Shown here piece by piece: positions 11,470 through 24,719 of a stretch of DNA of 64,000 nucleotides. The translations under genes and the position numbers were made by a program. This stretch comes from Stenopsyche tienmushanensis (lineage: Eukaryota > Arthropoda > Insecta > Trichoptera > Stenopsychidae). Below the pieces are notes generated by a model that ran no database searches, had not been told where the DNA came from, and was given only the letters and a program-made list of their open reading frames with translations. Every line of letters begins with the position of its first letter. Within the stretch, counting starts at the first letter, position 1. The stretch spans positions 434,001-498,000 of the forward strand of contig WACJ01000056.1 in the NCBI GenBank assembly GCA_008973525.1. The letters are read 5' to 3'.

Positions 11470-14400
11470 TTCAGTATTCAGTTGCTGTTACTTGCTATCG
11501 ACATCGATCGAATTAAATTCAATCAAGTTAAAAATTAATAAAGCGCCATGCAGCACTGCTCGCAGCATGTGCGTGCATACTCTCTCTAGATCACTCTCTG
11601 GATAAACAGACTAAATTTTATTATGAATATCACATACAAACTAACATTCAACACAAAATAAGCCAATTTGATCTGTTATGTCAGAAACTATATTATTATT
11701 TATACTGAAATTAATATCTTTAATTTTTTTTATTTGTTCCAGGTATGTTCCAGATTTTTTTTGCCTCAAGTCTATTAAGGTAAAACTTATTTTGGCTATA
11801 TTATTGTCATCATTAAAAAAACATATTTAATATAAGCATTAAAAATTTGCCATGTAAGACTACTCGTTATATCCGTGTTTTGTCTGTAAAAATGCCCAAG
11901 ACATCAAATAAAGTGAGACTTATAATTTGTAAATGTTTTTTTTCGAGGAACATTTTGTATAAGCCTTTTTGGGCTTGTTTTAAGCATCCTATTGTTTGGC
12001 ATAATTGTTTGATATTTTTTTGTTAGAGATTTACATTTCTGAAGCACAAGCTGATTAGCATCATTCTTACGCCGAAAACAAGACGAAATTCGATTATAAA
12101 AACGTCGCTGTGCTAACCGCCATTGCAGAATGCTTCATGTTATAAACCGATTCGATCTCGTATTAACACAGTTTCGACATAAATAAATTTAATCCCATTT
12201 ATCACACTCTAAATTTTGCTCATCCATCCGGCGGGCTGAATTTTCGGCTCAGTTCCCGTCGAAAAAATATCCCGGAAAATTCGACGAAGAACCCACGCGA
12301 GCAAATCGATTCGTTTGTCGGCTCTCGTTATCGCCTAATGCATATTCGCGTATTTATAAGGAATATTTATACTTTGTGTTTGGGATTCGAGCTCCGTCAC
12401 CATGGCGATTTACAAAGTTTCCTTTGTGGGATTCCTCCCCAAGTTGCTCTGTTGAACTTTCGTTTTACGCATCCGTCTTCCGATAATAAATTTTGCGAAT
12501 AAGGACATATAAATTGAGACCCAATTGTGCTGTCGAGGATCATCGTTAATGTGATAAGACCATTTATTTTCGCATTAAAACATATTTGGCATTTAAAGTG
12601 GATGGGAATTTGAACTTTGTAGGAAATATCAAGGCATCCTTTTACGAATCCCCAGGGCATTGCTGCCCCTTATTATTTAAGCGTACTTATTTTAGCCCCT
12701 GCATAATTTTTATAACTAATTTTGTATTTTAATTAAATTCGGAATTAAGGGATCTGTCGTCGATTGAATAATTTTCCAATTTATTTTCTTCTGAAGATAA
12801 GTTGATGCACCTGCATCCAGCATCCAGAAACATTCCCCCCTTGCGTTGAATTGAATGCAAACGGTACGTATATTCATAACAGGGAGAGAAATCACTCTGT
12901 TTTTTTGCACCCCTCTTTTAAATACCCTCATCTTCGGTCTTCGGCCAATTTTTCACATCTTTGCAGGGAATCCGTTTTGAAATGCCGACAGAAGAAATGT
13001 AGATAGAGGAAGATAATTCGTGTTAGGATGCGAACCCGGCACCACGCTTGTACATGCAAATCCAATTTAGACGCTATAGGCCAATTACAATAAATTTTCG
13101 ACGATACTCTACCTTCCCGCACCAGGACCGGGCGCTTTGTACTGACAACCCCCATTTTGCCACCCCAAGTCCTCCACTCCAAAAAGGTTATATGTTTCTC
13201 TTTCAGTTCTAGCCGGCAAATTTCACGGCGTAAAGAGCATAAGTTCCCTATAACTGTAACAACATAAGACTGATGTCTATTGAATATACACCCCCGGTGG
13301 TGCATATTCATTTGGGTTCACTTTGCCAGCAACTTTCGAAAAGTGTATTTGGTTGCACAAGAATATTAGTCGGTTTGCTGCATTAAATTACGCGAAAATG
13401 CTCCCCGAAAGCGGTGATGTCTCTCTTTGAGGCCATTTATATTACAGGCACTTGAATACGAAATTTGCAGCACATGGTAGATACAGATTTAAACCCAATT
13501 GAAAGCGTCTGCTGTGTGTCCCTCGAACTCCATGCCGAAAAAAAACACGAGTCCCTCTTTATTCCGGGAAAACATGCATGCTATTGAAAGCTTTTCGGAG
13601 CACCCTTCTCGATTACCTTTATTTAGATTCATTTAACTACATCCTTGTCCTTTTACATCAACACCAATTTTTTTAAATATTCAACATCCTCTGGCATAAT
13701 TTGAGCCTAACCTCCATTTATCCTTTCAACAAAACGCGCTGTCGGCGAAACAATTCGCCCTTTTCTTAATTGTATCCTCAAGGCAAACATTTATGTATAC
13801 GGCGAAGACCTTCGGCATATTTATAGAACATTAAGCTTTTACTTTAAAGCAGGATTAACGTTAAGTGTTTTACCCTTTCGTGTGTGTCCAAAGGGACATA
13901 TCCGTCAGGAATAATGTTCTCAAAAGTCCATTATTTCGGACACGGGAATATTTGCCCTATAAAGTCGACTCGGAAAAATATTAAGAGCGCCTCCTGGGGT
14001 TGGGAAATTCGGAATTTTCCAGTTGTTGTTGCATGGAAAACTAAAAAAAACAAAGGCCCTTTGTTGTGAAGTTCTTGTTATTGGAAATCGCTCTCGTTAC
14101 GATGCTGCCGGTATGAAAATTTGAAAGCCAAATAATGATCCAATTCGGATCGAGTTACGCCGGAACTCGGAGAAACTTTGATATAAAAATTTATAAGCAA
14201 TTGCTTACAAATTCAACCTCACTTAATCTAAAACTATCCTAAATAAGCAAGCCCTTAAAGCATGATGAGGGAATATTTCGACAACATTGGCTCCCTTTTT
14301 GTTACTAAACAACCATTATTAACACACTCCAGATTAAATTAACTAAAATATATTTTTGGGTTGCATGTGGCTTTATGATAAGATGCATTTGCATAAAATT

Positions 14401-14610
14401 TTATTAAAATAAATAGTTTATATGTAATGATGTTAAATAGTAGTTACTGCACAGTAACTACTATTTAACTTACTTAACTATAAGATTTTCTTACATGAAG
14501 TGTATGATTTTGTAACAAGGAATTAAATCTGTTTATGCTTCAATTACAAAATCACTATGAATTTGTTCGATTAAATTCTATCTGATGAGTTTTTGTGAAA
14601 TAAAAAATGC
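11470..14610. other. Non-coding stretch
   Basis: From about 12050 to 14130 the base composition is more balanced than in the flanks and several frames stay open for 60-127 codons, the longest on the minus strand at 12928-13311. None shows a domain, a signal peptide followed by a plausible mature protein, or convincing splice continuity. I saw no repeat boundaries. Confidence 0.45.
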
Positions 14611-14614
14611 ATAG

Positions 14615-15390
14615 TGTGAAGCGCGGCAGGGAAACTACCTTATTTTAAAAACGACTAACACAAACAATATAAAAGATACCAACTTATATATTTTTTCATG
14701 CTATAGAAAAAAAATTAAAGTTTTTATTCATTATATTTAAAAAATAATAATTATCATTAAGGAGGTATTTTAGTCTAGAATTTTAAAAAATTCGATTTTG
14801 TTTTTTTGCATGTTTTCAAATTTTAAATTCTTAACAATATATCCACCAAAGAAATTTCTAAAATTCCAATTATTTATGGAATTATAGTTATTTTAGCGAT
14901 GCGGCAACTAAATCAGTCCTACGAGAATGAAATCTTAAAAGGCATTTTTTTCGGAACTACTTTTTTCAACACGGTTGACATGATATCTTAATTTTTAATC
15001 AACCGATTAACTTTAAATTTAGTATGAACTTTATGTATATAATTATGTATCGTCCCTACCAAATATAACTTAAAAATTTATTTTTAGCTATTTTTAAAAA
15101 ATTAAAAACTGGGGAAATTTTTTTTTTTGAAGTCACCATTTTGCGAAAGTAATATTATTTTTTATGAGGTAGGCCACATTATTACTAATTAAGTATATTT
15201 AAAATTTTATTTTTTAAATAACTAAAAAGGTTGGAATCGCTTCAACCAGGACACGCCCTTTTTTACCCTTTTACGGTTTACCAGCCTATAAATTTTTATT
15301 TTTTTGTATATTCTTAAAATGTCATTAAGTATCTGATAAAAAATATATTCTCTATTTTGGTCAATGCATCGAGATTTTGAAGCTTTTCAC
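14615..15390. mobile_element. Tc1-like short element, A-type left end
   Basis: GCGGCAGGGAAACTACCTTA starts near 14623 and continues AACACAAACAATAT. It matches the reverse complement of 15700-15779 over roughly 85 bp with differences. The interior is AT-rich and without readable protein. A partner end of the opposite type was not found before the next end at 15391, so this may be a truncated copy or the outer part of a composite with the next entry. Confidence 0.5.
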
Positions 15391-15785
15391 CGCTTGCGGC
15401 AGGGAAACTTCCTTATTTGAAACGCGTGGGGCTATCTGAAATCCTAAGTTAACTATGGTTATTGACTGGTAATAAAGGAAACTTTGAATGATCAATGTTA
15501 ACACCGATATTTTAAAGATCCTGGCTCATCTAAAGAACAATATTCAAGCTGCTATCGATAACATATCCGTCGATACGTTAGAAAGAGTGGAGAGGAGCTT
15601 CAAAACTCGACTATCTCAGTGCATTGACCAGAATGGTGACCACATTAATGGTATAATTTTTAAAATATAATAAATAAAAACTTCGAGTATTTCTCTATAA
15701 CATAAAAAAAATAATTAAGCTAATATCTCCGATGCTGTTTGTATTATTCATTTTTAAAATAAGGTAGTTTCCCTGTCATGCCATG
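15391..15785 (+). mobile_element. Internally deleted Tc1-like element with transposase C-terminus
   Basis: The left end is CTTGCGGCAGGGAAACTTCC (B-type). The right end on the minus strand is GACAGGGAAACTACCTTATT (A-type). Between them, 15488-15670 is an open frame whose protein contains ILAHLKNNIQAAIDNISVDT, then LERVERSFKTRLSQCI, then NGDHING. This order (a run of aliphatic residues, a .V...F..R...CI box, then NG.HI) is the usual C-terminus of a Tc1/mariner-superfamily transposase type common in insects. The first ATG of the frame is an accident of the deletion; the HTH and catalytic residues are gone. The surviving frame has no internal stop, so the deletion may be fairly recent. Confidence 0.7.
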
Positions 15786-15789
15786 TACT

Positions 15790-18700
15790 CAAATATCCTA
15801 AGTCAAACAAATATAATTATGTACGTTTTAAGGTCAAGAATTTGATGTCAAATTGTGTATGTCTTCTCTATATTTAACAATACTATAATAATATTAACCT
15901 AGACTATGAAATTTTTTAAATTTATTTGAAAACGGACATTTCAAATGAAAATTTCATTGAAACTCATTTCTGCCTAAAATATACAAATATGTATTTGTGC
16001 CGTATACTTACGAAATAGTTTTCTTTATAAATTCATTCGACAGTTTTCGAATTCGCCAAGTTTGAATGCCAATCTAAATGTCACCGATGCAAACGTGTCG
16101 AAAACTGTTAATGTAACATATAACAAATTCACGACATCCATGACGAATTGAATTCGTACACAGCTCTTATTTGCCATAGTTCTTGGAAGTTTGTAGCTTA
16201 ATTTTTGAGCTGTGTGAGTCGTTCGTATTTGCGCCGCCAAAATAGATTAATATTTCATAAATTTGGTCTCGAAGTCCTTTGGGCATATTTGATAAATTTT
16301 AGTCCGCCATAAATATAATATATCGTGCGTCAAATCTCGTCGAAAGTTTTCGCTATAAAATTGATGAAAATGTTTGTATTTATTGGCCCTTGAAATTGAA
16401 ATGCCTTTGATCGTATTTACAGGCAAATTTCGGACATCGAAAAAATACACTTGTTTTTCAAGTGGGTGTATTTTTAGAGTTCTTGGCTTTAATCGACGTT
16501 TTGAAAATACAAGTACACCAATGCTCAATTTCAAAAGCTCTTCGATAAAAATATGATTTAGCACCTCTTTTCATGGCGGAATTTAAGCGCTTGTGGCTTG
16601 GATTTAAGTTCAGTTGTCTGAAAACGTCTGTTTATAATATGGTTCGTTTGAATTTTTGTATGATTGTTGTTAATCAGGTGGCCTTCTCGATGAAAAGAGG
16701 TTTTTAATGCAATTTCAACCAAAACGGAATCAGATCGAATGTGGAATCCAATAAACAATTCGAGAGTAAATAAGACAAATTTGTTTTTCGTCAACCCCCT
16801 GCTCACGTAAAATAAATATAAATACATGTAGGGAGAATAAAGTTGACAAAGGAGAGACAACTCGAGATTACTTGAAGCATATAATAACTTTTTGACAATA
16901 TTACCCTCGAAACCAGCCCGACGTATTTCCTACTCTTACTTTTTTCCATTCTCGAGCGTATCCGGAATGGCCTTTTGATATTATGATTGTATTACACACA
17001 ATCTAAAAATACAAATAATTCACGCAAGAGGAAGATGGAATTAAAAATATATATTCTGCTCTCCATATTCGAGAGCGTTTTGAGAAACCAATTTTTTTCC
17101 TCGTGACTTCCTGCAGGCCAAAAATCCAGCGCGAAATATCCCCGGAGAGCTTTCAAAGCTTCGCATTGACAAAAAAGCTCAAAATGTACGATGTATAAAA
17201 ATATTGTATCAGGCGCTTGCATAAGTTCTGCCGATTTTTCATCGGGCATTCGATGAGCAAATACTAACAATGAATCGAAAAAAATCTGCTATTTTATCCG
17301 TATTTATACATGAAATAAATACATTTGAAATTAATACATGATATATATTAAGACTTAGATTTTAGAAACAAGATGAATAAATAAAGCATTAAAAAATCGA
17401 ATGAATTGAATGGATTGATAAAAAGAGGGTGTGATTTCCGGCGGAGTGGAAAACTATATTTTCCTTGGGGAGTGCAATTGAGCAATATTTGGCACGAATA
17501 ACATTCAATATAACACACGTTTATATCATTGAAATGGGTGCCAGGAAGAAGGAAGATGGTTTCTGTGTCTCCGTGCCAAAATTTATTTTAAATCAATCAA
17601 AATGTATGGGATTATATAGCGGACAAACATACAAACAGACACACGTACAATTTGTATGCATTGATTTGATGGACCACGAAATTTTAATTAAATTATAGCC
17701 TACATTTCCATGTTTATACTGTTTGATGATTTCATATTGAATATTTAAAAAAAAATGAATAACCAAAAATAGTTGTTGAAGTGTCTCAAAATGGAGTGCA
17801 TCTCTTATTAATTTTTTTTAAAAATTAATTTCGCAAACTATAAAAATATTTTATAGTGGTGCAAGAAGGCTTTTAACTTAATATAATATAATATAGAGCC
17901 ATCTGCAAAATTAAATTGATTAAGAACTAAATTTAAATCCCTTTTTAGGGGTATATTATGATTCTTAATACTAATTTGAGTGCATTGTTCGCTCATTTTA
18001 ATATCAATATCTACAACTTATAATTGACGACTTTCACAAAAATTTATCAAATTATTAAGATCTTCTTAAGGTGCATTATTAAAATGTCTCTCAATAAAGA
18101 AGATCATTAATATTCAATTAAGCGGGGAGCAATGACTTCTACTTTCATTTGCAAAAATTGAGAGGGGTGGATTTAAATGTCTTCTTCGAGACAATCTTTA
18201 TTTATTATACCGTGATATAATAAAATATTCCATCATCTCAGGCGTAATATATTCTAAGTTCATATTTAATTTAGAAAGAAGTTATATGTGCACGTTGTGA
18301 ATCTTCGGTCTTATAATTATCAGCAAATTGGCCAAAACGTGCATGAATTCTACGCGAAATTTTAAACTTAATTTAAATATTGCCAGAGGAATATTTTAAA
18401 GTAGCTGTCACAGCAAATACTGGGAAATATAAGCGAAAACTTTATAGATATTTCTGATATATAAAAAGTATTTAAATATGCTACGTATTCAAATCGAAAG
18501 CGGCTTTAATGTCTGTTAAGATAGATAAAAACTTTGTTCTTCACAATTCAAAACTTTACAACTGTATGAATTCATAAGATTGCTCCAACTTTAAGGTATT
18601 TGAAATTTAAAGTTTCGTTTAGCATTTTGAAATATTTCAATATAGTTGCGAAACAATTCAAAATCAAGACGTTTGCTCAAGACGTTGTTATATTTTCGCG

Positions 18701-19799
18701 CTTAGGGTTTCGCCATCATATCATATATTATGGTGATGTGACTGTAATCATTGACGTTTAAAGAGAAGAAAGGATAAGAAGAAAGAGCAAGTGCACCCAG
18801 GGGACCCAAGAAACCATTATGGTTAGTTAAATAGAGTAAAATATAATAAATTATATTCCACCTCCATAGAAAAACATGGTTCAATGGAAGCTCGTCGGGA
18901 GGTGTTTGAATAGCCTTTAAAGCGTGAGTAGAATTTTCATAGCGCCCGCCTATGCAAAACCCCGGAAAATCTCGGACAAAAGGAAAATATCTTACAAGTG
19001 AAAATTAAGTCCACGGCTATTTTTTGCCCGACGCTTTCTTTTGTGAAATGCAATTTCACCCAATTATGAGCTCCTCTCGAAAATAAAATCTCTGGAGTGT
19101 TCGGCCAATCCGGAAAGACCGCGACGATTCCGCGGATGGTGTGGGTTATTTTGTCCAATTTTCGCCCGAATATTGAAATAATTTAATATGCAATCGATAC
19201 TTCGTTAATTTTAAGTCGTGCTGTCTTCTTTTATCGGCGAGGGTCGTGAGCAAACAATTGAATTAGGGAGGGCAGGATATCTTGCAAATTAAAACGCAGG
19301 ACGCTCCCCATACACATAATCACTGAGGGATGCAACCGTCCAATTAATTTTTTACCATAATTATTTTAAATCTAATTTAAAAATGAAATAAAAGCCTATG
19401 GAAGGCGCTCGTGAATTTATATAACAATGCCGAATGATATAACTTAGCACAAGAATCGCGCTAAGGGTTTATTCTCAAGAAACTGTATATATTTAGTAAG
19501 AAATAATTTTAAACTACATTTTAGATTAATTTTTGCGAATAATATTTGCGAACGTTAATTTAAACAAATTTGCTACTTCAAATATTTATACCGCAATAAA
19601 TTGCTTGCCAAGCAAAGCAAATACATAGAGACTATATTTTCTAATAAAACTGTTCAAAAATTTAAATATCATTAAACAAATAAAGAATATTTCTTCTTCG
19701 TTAAACCTTGGTAAGCTCTATAAAACCTAGTTATTTTTTTATTATTTCAAAAACCTTCTTCACAGGGAAAAATATTTATACGAATTATAATCAAAATTT
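15790..19799. other. Non-coding stretch, with open frames of unknown meaning at 16.0-17.3 kb
   Basis: Minus-strand frames tile 16025-16240, 16247-16564, 16558-16860 and 16992-17270. The first two share a frame and are split by a stop. None resembles a known family. The remaining sequence is AT-rich. A few frames at 18.7-19.2 kb (minus) have no recognisable content. Confidence 0.45.
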
Positions 19800-20340
19800 A
19801 GGGTCATTCAATAACAACGCTCAATGTTTAAATGTAAATAAAACAAGTTGTATGAAAAATATTTATTTATTTTTTCTTTTATTTGAAAGAATATTTTATG
19901 GCATTAATTATTAAATATAATATTGTTATAATATTTACCGTAATTTTGCTTAGTAGCCTATATTCGGGAGTTCTAATTTTCGATGACTTTATCGCATAAA
20001 TCTTGCTAAATTTGCTGGATGGCGTTCGTTATGTTGCTTTTAAAGACATCAAATCTTTTCAATTTTAAATATAAAGATATGTAATTTAATATATCCTTAA
20101 AGATATAATTCTATCTGATGAGAATAAAAATCACGCAATGCGCAGAACGTTTTTCGAACGTACCATTGATTTTGAAAATATTTTTTTTTATAATTTTCAT
20201 ACGTTTTTCAACATTATTATCTTATATAATAATTTGCCATGTATCATTTTATAATTTACAATAAATTTAATATATAATTTTTTTTGATAATATGGTCACT
20301 ATAATTTAACAAACATTGGGCGCTTCTATTGAAAGATCCT
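19800..20340 (-). mobile_element. Tc1-like element relic, copy 1
   Basis: The left end GGGTCATTCAATAACAACGC and the right end on the minus strand, AGGATCTTTCAATAGAAGCG, form imperfect terminal inverted repeats that continue into CTCAATGTTTAAA/CCCAATGTTTG. On the minus strand around 20045-19930, a broken frame reads ITNAIQQI, stop, QDLCDKVIEN, stop. This is the C-terminal box shared with the copy at 38.3 kb, where the corresponding words are VITNAIQQI and SDLCEKVIEN. Most of the transposase is missing, so it is a non-autonomous remnant. Confidence 0.7.
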
Positions 20341-21607
20341 GTATTAAAAACATTAATGTGCTAAATTGTTCAGAAAATACAAGTAAATTATTTTTTTGAT
20401 AGTAAATGCATTCCATTTTGGGGTAATATATAAATTTTCATCTTAAAAAAATGCTTTATTTCATAACATATTCCATTGAATTAAACGATAAAATTTGAAC
20501 TTTTTTACACGGAAATTTTGACCGCGCAAAAAATTTCAGGTAAGGTCATCCTTCCAAATGTTATGGTAATATGCGAATTTATCAAATCCCATATTGAAGT
20601 AAAAATATTATATGTCTTATTTTACAATTCTTGTGGGGTGAAATTCGCCCCTATCGCGAAAGTGGTGCATTTTCTGCGCAATAATAGAATGTATTTATCA
20701 TCTTAACAGGTCCGAGACCGTAACAGTTCGACCACACCGGGGTCAATATAAATCATCAATTTTTTTTCTAGGATGGCGATCATAAAGGTTCAATGGCAAG
20801 TTATGATTTATGTATTTTTATCTTTGGGCTTTTCATTTCGCTCCATTGAACGCACACGAATTGCTTTGTCTTGCCGGGGAAAAAAAGCACCCCGGGATAA
20901 TGTGTGTGTATCGAAGCTTAGAAACCCCCGAAAAAATATTTGGCGAATCGATGCATCCTTGATATATTAAAGAAATATTAAAATCACGAGCAACCCTTCG
21001 CGGGAGCGGAGGCTGCATGTATCGAGACATATTAAGGGAATCACTCCTTAACCGTGACTTTAATGCGGCGGATATTAAACATTTTACGAGCTACGTATAA
21101 ACCATCTACGGCGAATCTAATTTGCTTTAGAAAGCAACGATGTAAATGAAATCCGTTTTGAAGACTCTGTAAATAATACAGAGTAATACTTCATGAATTT
21201 TAATGTTCGTATCGTTAAATGGAACCTTTTTTCTGCTTTAGAGATGTGGAAGAGAAAGTCATTATTTATAAGATTACATCTAAAACTTATGAATCTTCAA
21301 GTTGAACAAGCCTTCGGGCTTATGTGGAGCCGAATTATTTATATGAATGTTTCATTTATATCAGGCAAATATTAATATTTAATCTGCGAAATGGAAATAT
21401 ATACATTAACGTGAAGTTGTAAAACCGCCGATGGTTTATGTACGCGAGATTTTTAGACGCACAACGCGAGCAACCTTGTATGTAGTTTAAATATTAATAT
21501 ATAAGTTTTTCTTTAATCATCGAAATGGATGAAATTTTCTCGTGTCTGGCGCGAAAAAATAAATAAATATACATTGGAGCTTCAGACTATTAAAGCAATG
21601 CACAAAT
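20341..21607. other. Non-coding stretch
   Basis: Short frames at 20518-20706, 20773-21030 and 21193-21375 have no recognisable content. No repeats were noticed. Confidence 0.5.
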
Positions 21608-21810
21608 TTCATCCCAAACCGTCTATAAAATTCAATCTGATTAATTAATTGGCTGAGTAAGATCGACATGTCATACTTGATACAACGCTCGTTCAATATC
21701 TAAGAACTTGTAAAATATTGAATACACTTCAATCAAGCCAAATCAGTGTCATAAAATATAGATGTACAAATATTGGACCGATTTGTTACATTCTAAACTA
21801 AGCACTTAAC
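21608..21810. repeat. Unclassified repeat, copy 2
   Basis: Same-orientation partner of 11041-11290, with clear point differences and a deletion near 21722 relative to it. Here it is not flanked by mariner ends. Confidence 0.75.
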
Positions 21811-22299
21811 ACCACAAATTTTCTTAAATGTCTGTGTTGCGTTACAACCCATTTTAAAGTGGAAGAGCATAAGATGACGAATATGTTCTTTTGATGGCTG
21901 TGTGTCGATTGTTGATCCCCCTAATATTTACATGCTCCGATATAATTTATCAATGCCCAGATCCGTTGTGCATTAAAAGAGTTAACGTTTTGTGTTAGGG
22001 TTCTCTGATGCATTTTTTAAAAAAATATTTACATTTATTATAATGTAAATTCAATTTTTGGTTCTAAATTTGGCTCCCCCAAGAATGATACTTACACCAA
22101 TCGATGGCTACTAAATGGTTATAATCTAATACGGCCACTTTACCCGCCGAGGCCCTTTATATGCAAATGCAATATCCATCGATCGAGACCCAGAATTTAA
22201 TTATCTCCCGTCTACAATTCATGCCCTTTAACAATTTTGAGAAGGTCTCCGGGAATCGCCTCCCTCAAATAATCTGAACATATGTTGGAGCATTCTCGA
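21811..22299. other. Non-coding stretch
   Basis: AT-rich at first, more balanced from about 22080. No feature was recognised. Confidence 0.5.
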
Positions 22300-22560
22300 A
22301 GGTGAAATCCTTACACACGTGGTGCAATAATTCACACACGCGCCATGGACGGGACACGGCATTTTCCGCGGTCTTTCGGAAAATTCGCATTTTCACGCCA
22401 CGCGGGTCGCTCGCAGTTTCCGCCGGAACTTACGTCACGTGAGCCACTTCCGGCGCGGAAGTCGTCCTCCCCCCCCTAGCCAAGTTAATGCACACCTCAG
22501 CCCCTCGAATGCTCGGGCCGTCGAGTCCGCGTATCTCACGGTAATGTCGAGTTCAAACAA
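22300..22560. promoter_or_regulatory. CpG-rich patch with CRE-, E-box- and ETS-like motifs
   Basis: This patch stands out by its density of CG dinucleotides in otherwise AT-rich DNA. TTACGTCACGTGA at 22430-22442 contains a CRE-like TACGTCA directly followed by a CACGTG E-box. Just downstream, ACTTCCGGCGCGGAAGT at 22446-22462 is an inverted pair of ETS-like cores. A run of C residues follows at about 22470. No TATA box, initiator or open frame could be tied to it, so a promoter or enhancer role is inference from base composition and motif clustering only. Confidence 0.3.
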
Positions 22561-23842
22561 ACGGAAGCTCTTTTAATGCGATGCCAAGATTAATGTTGTC
22601 TTAAAACAAAACACTCTGCATTACGTCATCGTGTTATATCTCTTTTCTAGGCTATTTGAATGCCGAGAATTGCCCCCGAGAGGTTAAAGCCTACGTCTGA
22701 AGAGATCGAGAGAATTCTTCGCATTTGTGCGTTCAGCACTTAGTGTGCCGAATGTTACGTAAAGAGCTAATTGTTCGAAAAGTTAAAATTTCGAATTAAT
22801 TTACAACTTGCTCTCACTGAAGTATTTGATGCTTGTGTTATATAAACATGCAAAAGGTGTATTAAATTTCAACTTAAAATATAATTTTTCAAAATTGATA
22901 TAACCATTAGCGACTTTTTTAACCAATTATTAACCATGTGCCATAAGCGTCTATAGACGCAATGAAAATATTAAACGTGAATTTTTTGATGAGCACTACA
23001 CATGCGTATCTCATATTGCACGCTTAATATTAATCGTAAATTATTTTTATAAATCATATCTAAAATATCATTTTCTATGAAGATATCTGTATTAAGCCAC
23101 ACTGTATTATGTATACCAACAGTAGACAAGGAACTTAATTTCGAACAAATATTTATTTTACTCATTTAGCTGCATTAAAATGCGCATTTTTCCTGCGTCT
23201 AAATATAAAGGACGCCAGTCATAAAATATAAATGCCAAATTTGGTGATATTTTTGCTATCGCCGTGACACAATCAATCAAAATAACGAGAGTATACAACC
23301 CAAAAAAATAGGTCAAATGGAAATCAGACTACTTAAAGCGACATTTATTTCAAAGAGTGGCTATCGTTTCTGTTGCGGCCATTCCGACAGAAACAATGGT
23401 GGGTTTTTTTTGTGACATAAGTGGCAAATCGTATAATTAAAGAATGCGATATAACTGCTTTCTTTCCAAGAACAAAAATTTTTTTTGTACACATTTTTGG
23501 AAAGTGATCATGTCTGAATGAAAATCCAAAGAATAACTTAAATTTGATTTCTTTCTCGACATAGTTTTAGTACAGTGATTTAGATCCTGAACTTTTATTG
23601 TAAAGATTAGGGTTCAAATCGTGTATCGTAGATTGTCTCGAAAGAAATCCATTGTATTTTTAATAATATTTTTGACACATTCCGGGAGTGAGTTTAATAC
23701 ACACGTGCTGTGTTCTAATGTAAATCCATTTTTCTTATCAGAGCCGCGCAGCGTGTAAAAATCTCGTATATCAATAAATGAACCTTAACACTATTGATAT
23801 TATTGGTGTTTTGCATCAGCACTCAATGTTCGTTCATTTCTT
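22561..23842. other. Non-coding stretch with short palindromes
   Basis: GCGTCTATAGACGC at 22947-22960 is a perfect 14-bp palindrome. It lies 15 bp after a TTAA, an arrangement that can occur in piggyBac-like ends. At 23368-23396 GTTTCTGT and ACAGAAAC form a short stem. No element could be delimited. Confidence 0.45.
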
Positions 23843-24672
23843 ATTACAACAAAATTTATTGAATAATATATGATTCATTATGTTCTATTACTTTTCTCCA
23901 TCTCTCTGGAAGCCTCATAATGCCTTCTTGCCAAAATTTCCCAGGTTTGTTGCCGAAATATTGATCAAGATACATTTTTATATCATTTTTTGAATTAAAA
24001 TTTTTACCACGTAAAGAATTTTTCAATGAAAGAAATAAAAAAATAATCTGAAGGGACAATATCTGGAGAGTATGGAGGATGAGGTAAAACATCTCAGTCA
24101 AATGATAATAATTTATTTCTGACGAGTAAAGACACTTGAGGTCTGACGTTATCGTGATGAAAAACAATCGCCTAATTCTGACCGTTTTCTAGCAATTGCA
24201 TCCTTTAGGATTGTATAGTTGGAAACAATATTTTGTTGAATTGATCGTTTTACCTTGCTGGAGTAGCTCATAATACCGTACCCCCTTCCAATCCCACCAA
24301 ATGCATAGCAAAACTTTTTATGGATAAAGGCCAGGTTTAGCTACAGTTAAAGCTTCTGTAGCCTCGGTCCAAGACCGTATACGTTAGATATTCTCATTGA
24401 GTATCCAACTTTCATCTCCAATGACAAGTCTCTTCAAAAAAGGTTGGCTATTATGTCGTTGGAGAAGAAGATCGCATGTTGAAATACGCTGAAGTTTATT
24501 TGAGTCAGTCGATTGATTGATGTAGCCCAATTTTGTCAGATGATTATGGACGAATGTTCGTGGAATTTCTAACTTGTTAGCTATTTCGCGAACAGTATAT
24601 TGTGGGGTTTCTTCAACCAACGCTATGATTAGATTTGTATTCATTTGCGAAAGAAACTTATGGGACAATTCT
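23843..24672 (-). pseudogene. mariner transposase pseudogene, copy A
   Basis: Minus strand, in broken frames. The N-terminal helix-turn-helix reads MNTNLIIALVEETPQYTVRE then IANKLEIPRTFVHNHLTKLG (about 24650-24535). LVIGDESWIL at about 24430-24405 carries the first catalytic Asp. VFHHDNVRPQ at about 24165-24140 carries the second. PHPPYSPDIVPSDYFF at about 24085-24045 carries the third, giving the DD34D layout of mariner. C-terminal words include LPERWRKVIEHNESYI. A TGA stop at 24096-24094 replaces the usual Trp, and there are several frameshifts. The 5' inverted repeat survives as TTGTCCCATAAGTTTCTTTC; the 3' one is lost. The enzyme would cut and paste the element at TA sites; this copy cannot. 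Confidence 0.88.
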
Positions 24673-24719
24673 TTGTATATAATTGAAATGACTCCGACAT
24701 ATGCAGTCAAAGTGTTCTT

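Noticed and set aside
12928..13311. 127-codon minus-strand open frame
   Set aside because: Lies in a patch of balanced base composition where several frames are open; no motif was found.
22947..22960. GCGTCTATAGACGC palindrome after a TTAA as a piggyBac end
   Set aside because: No matching second end with TTAA was found, so no element can be delimited.
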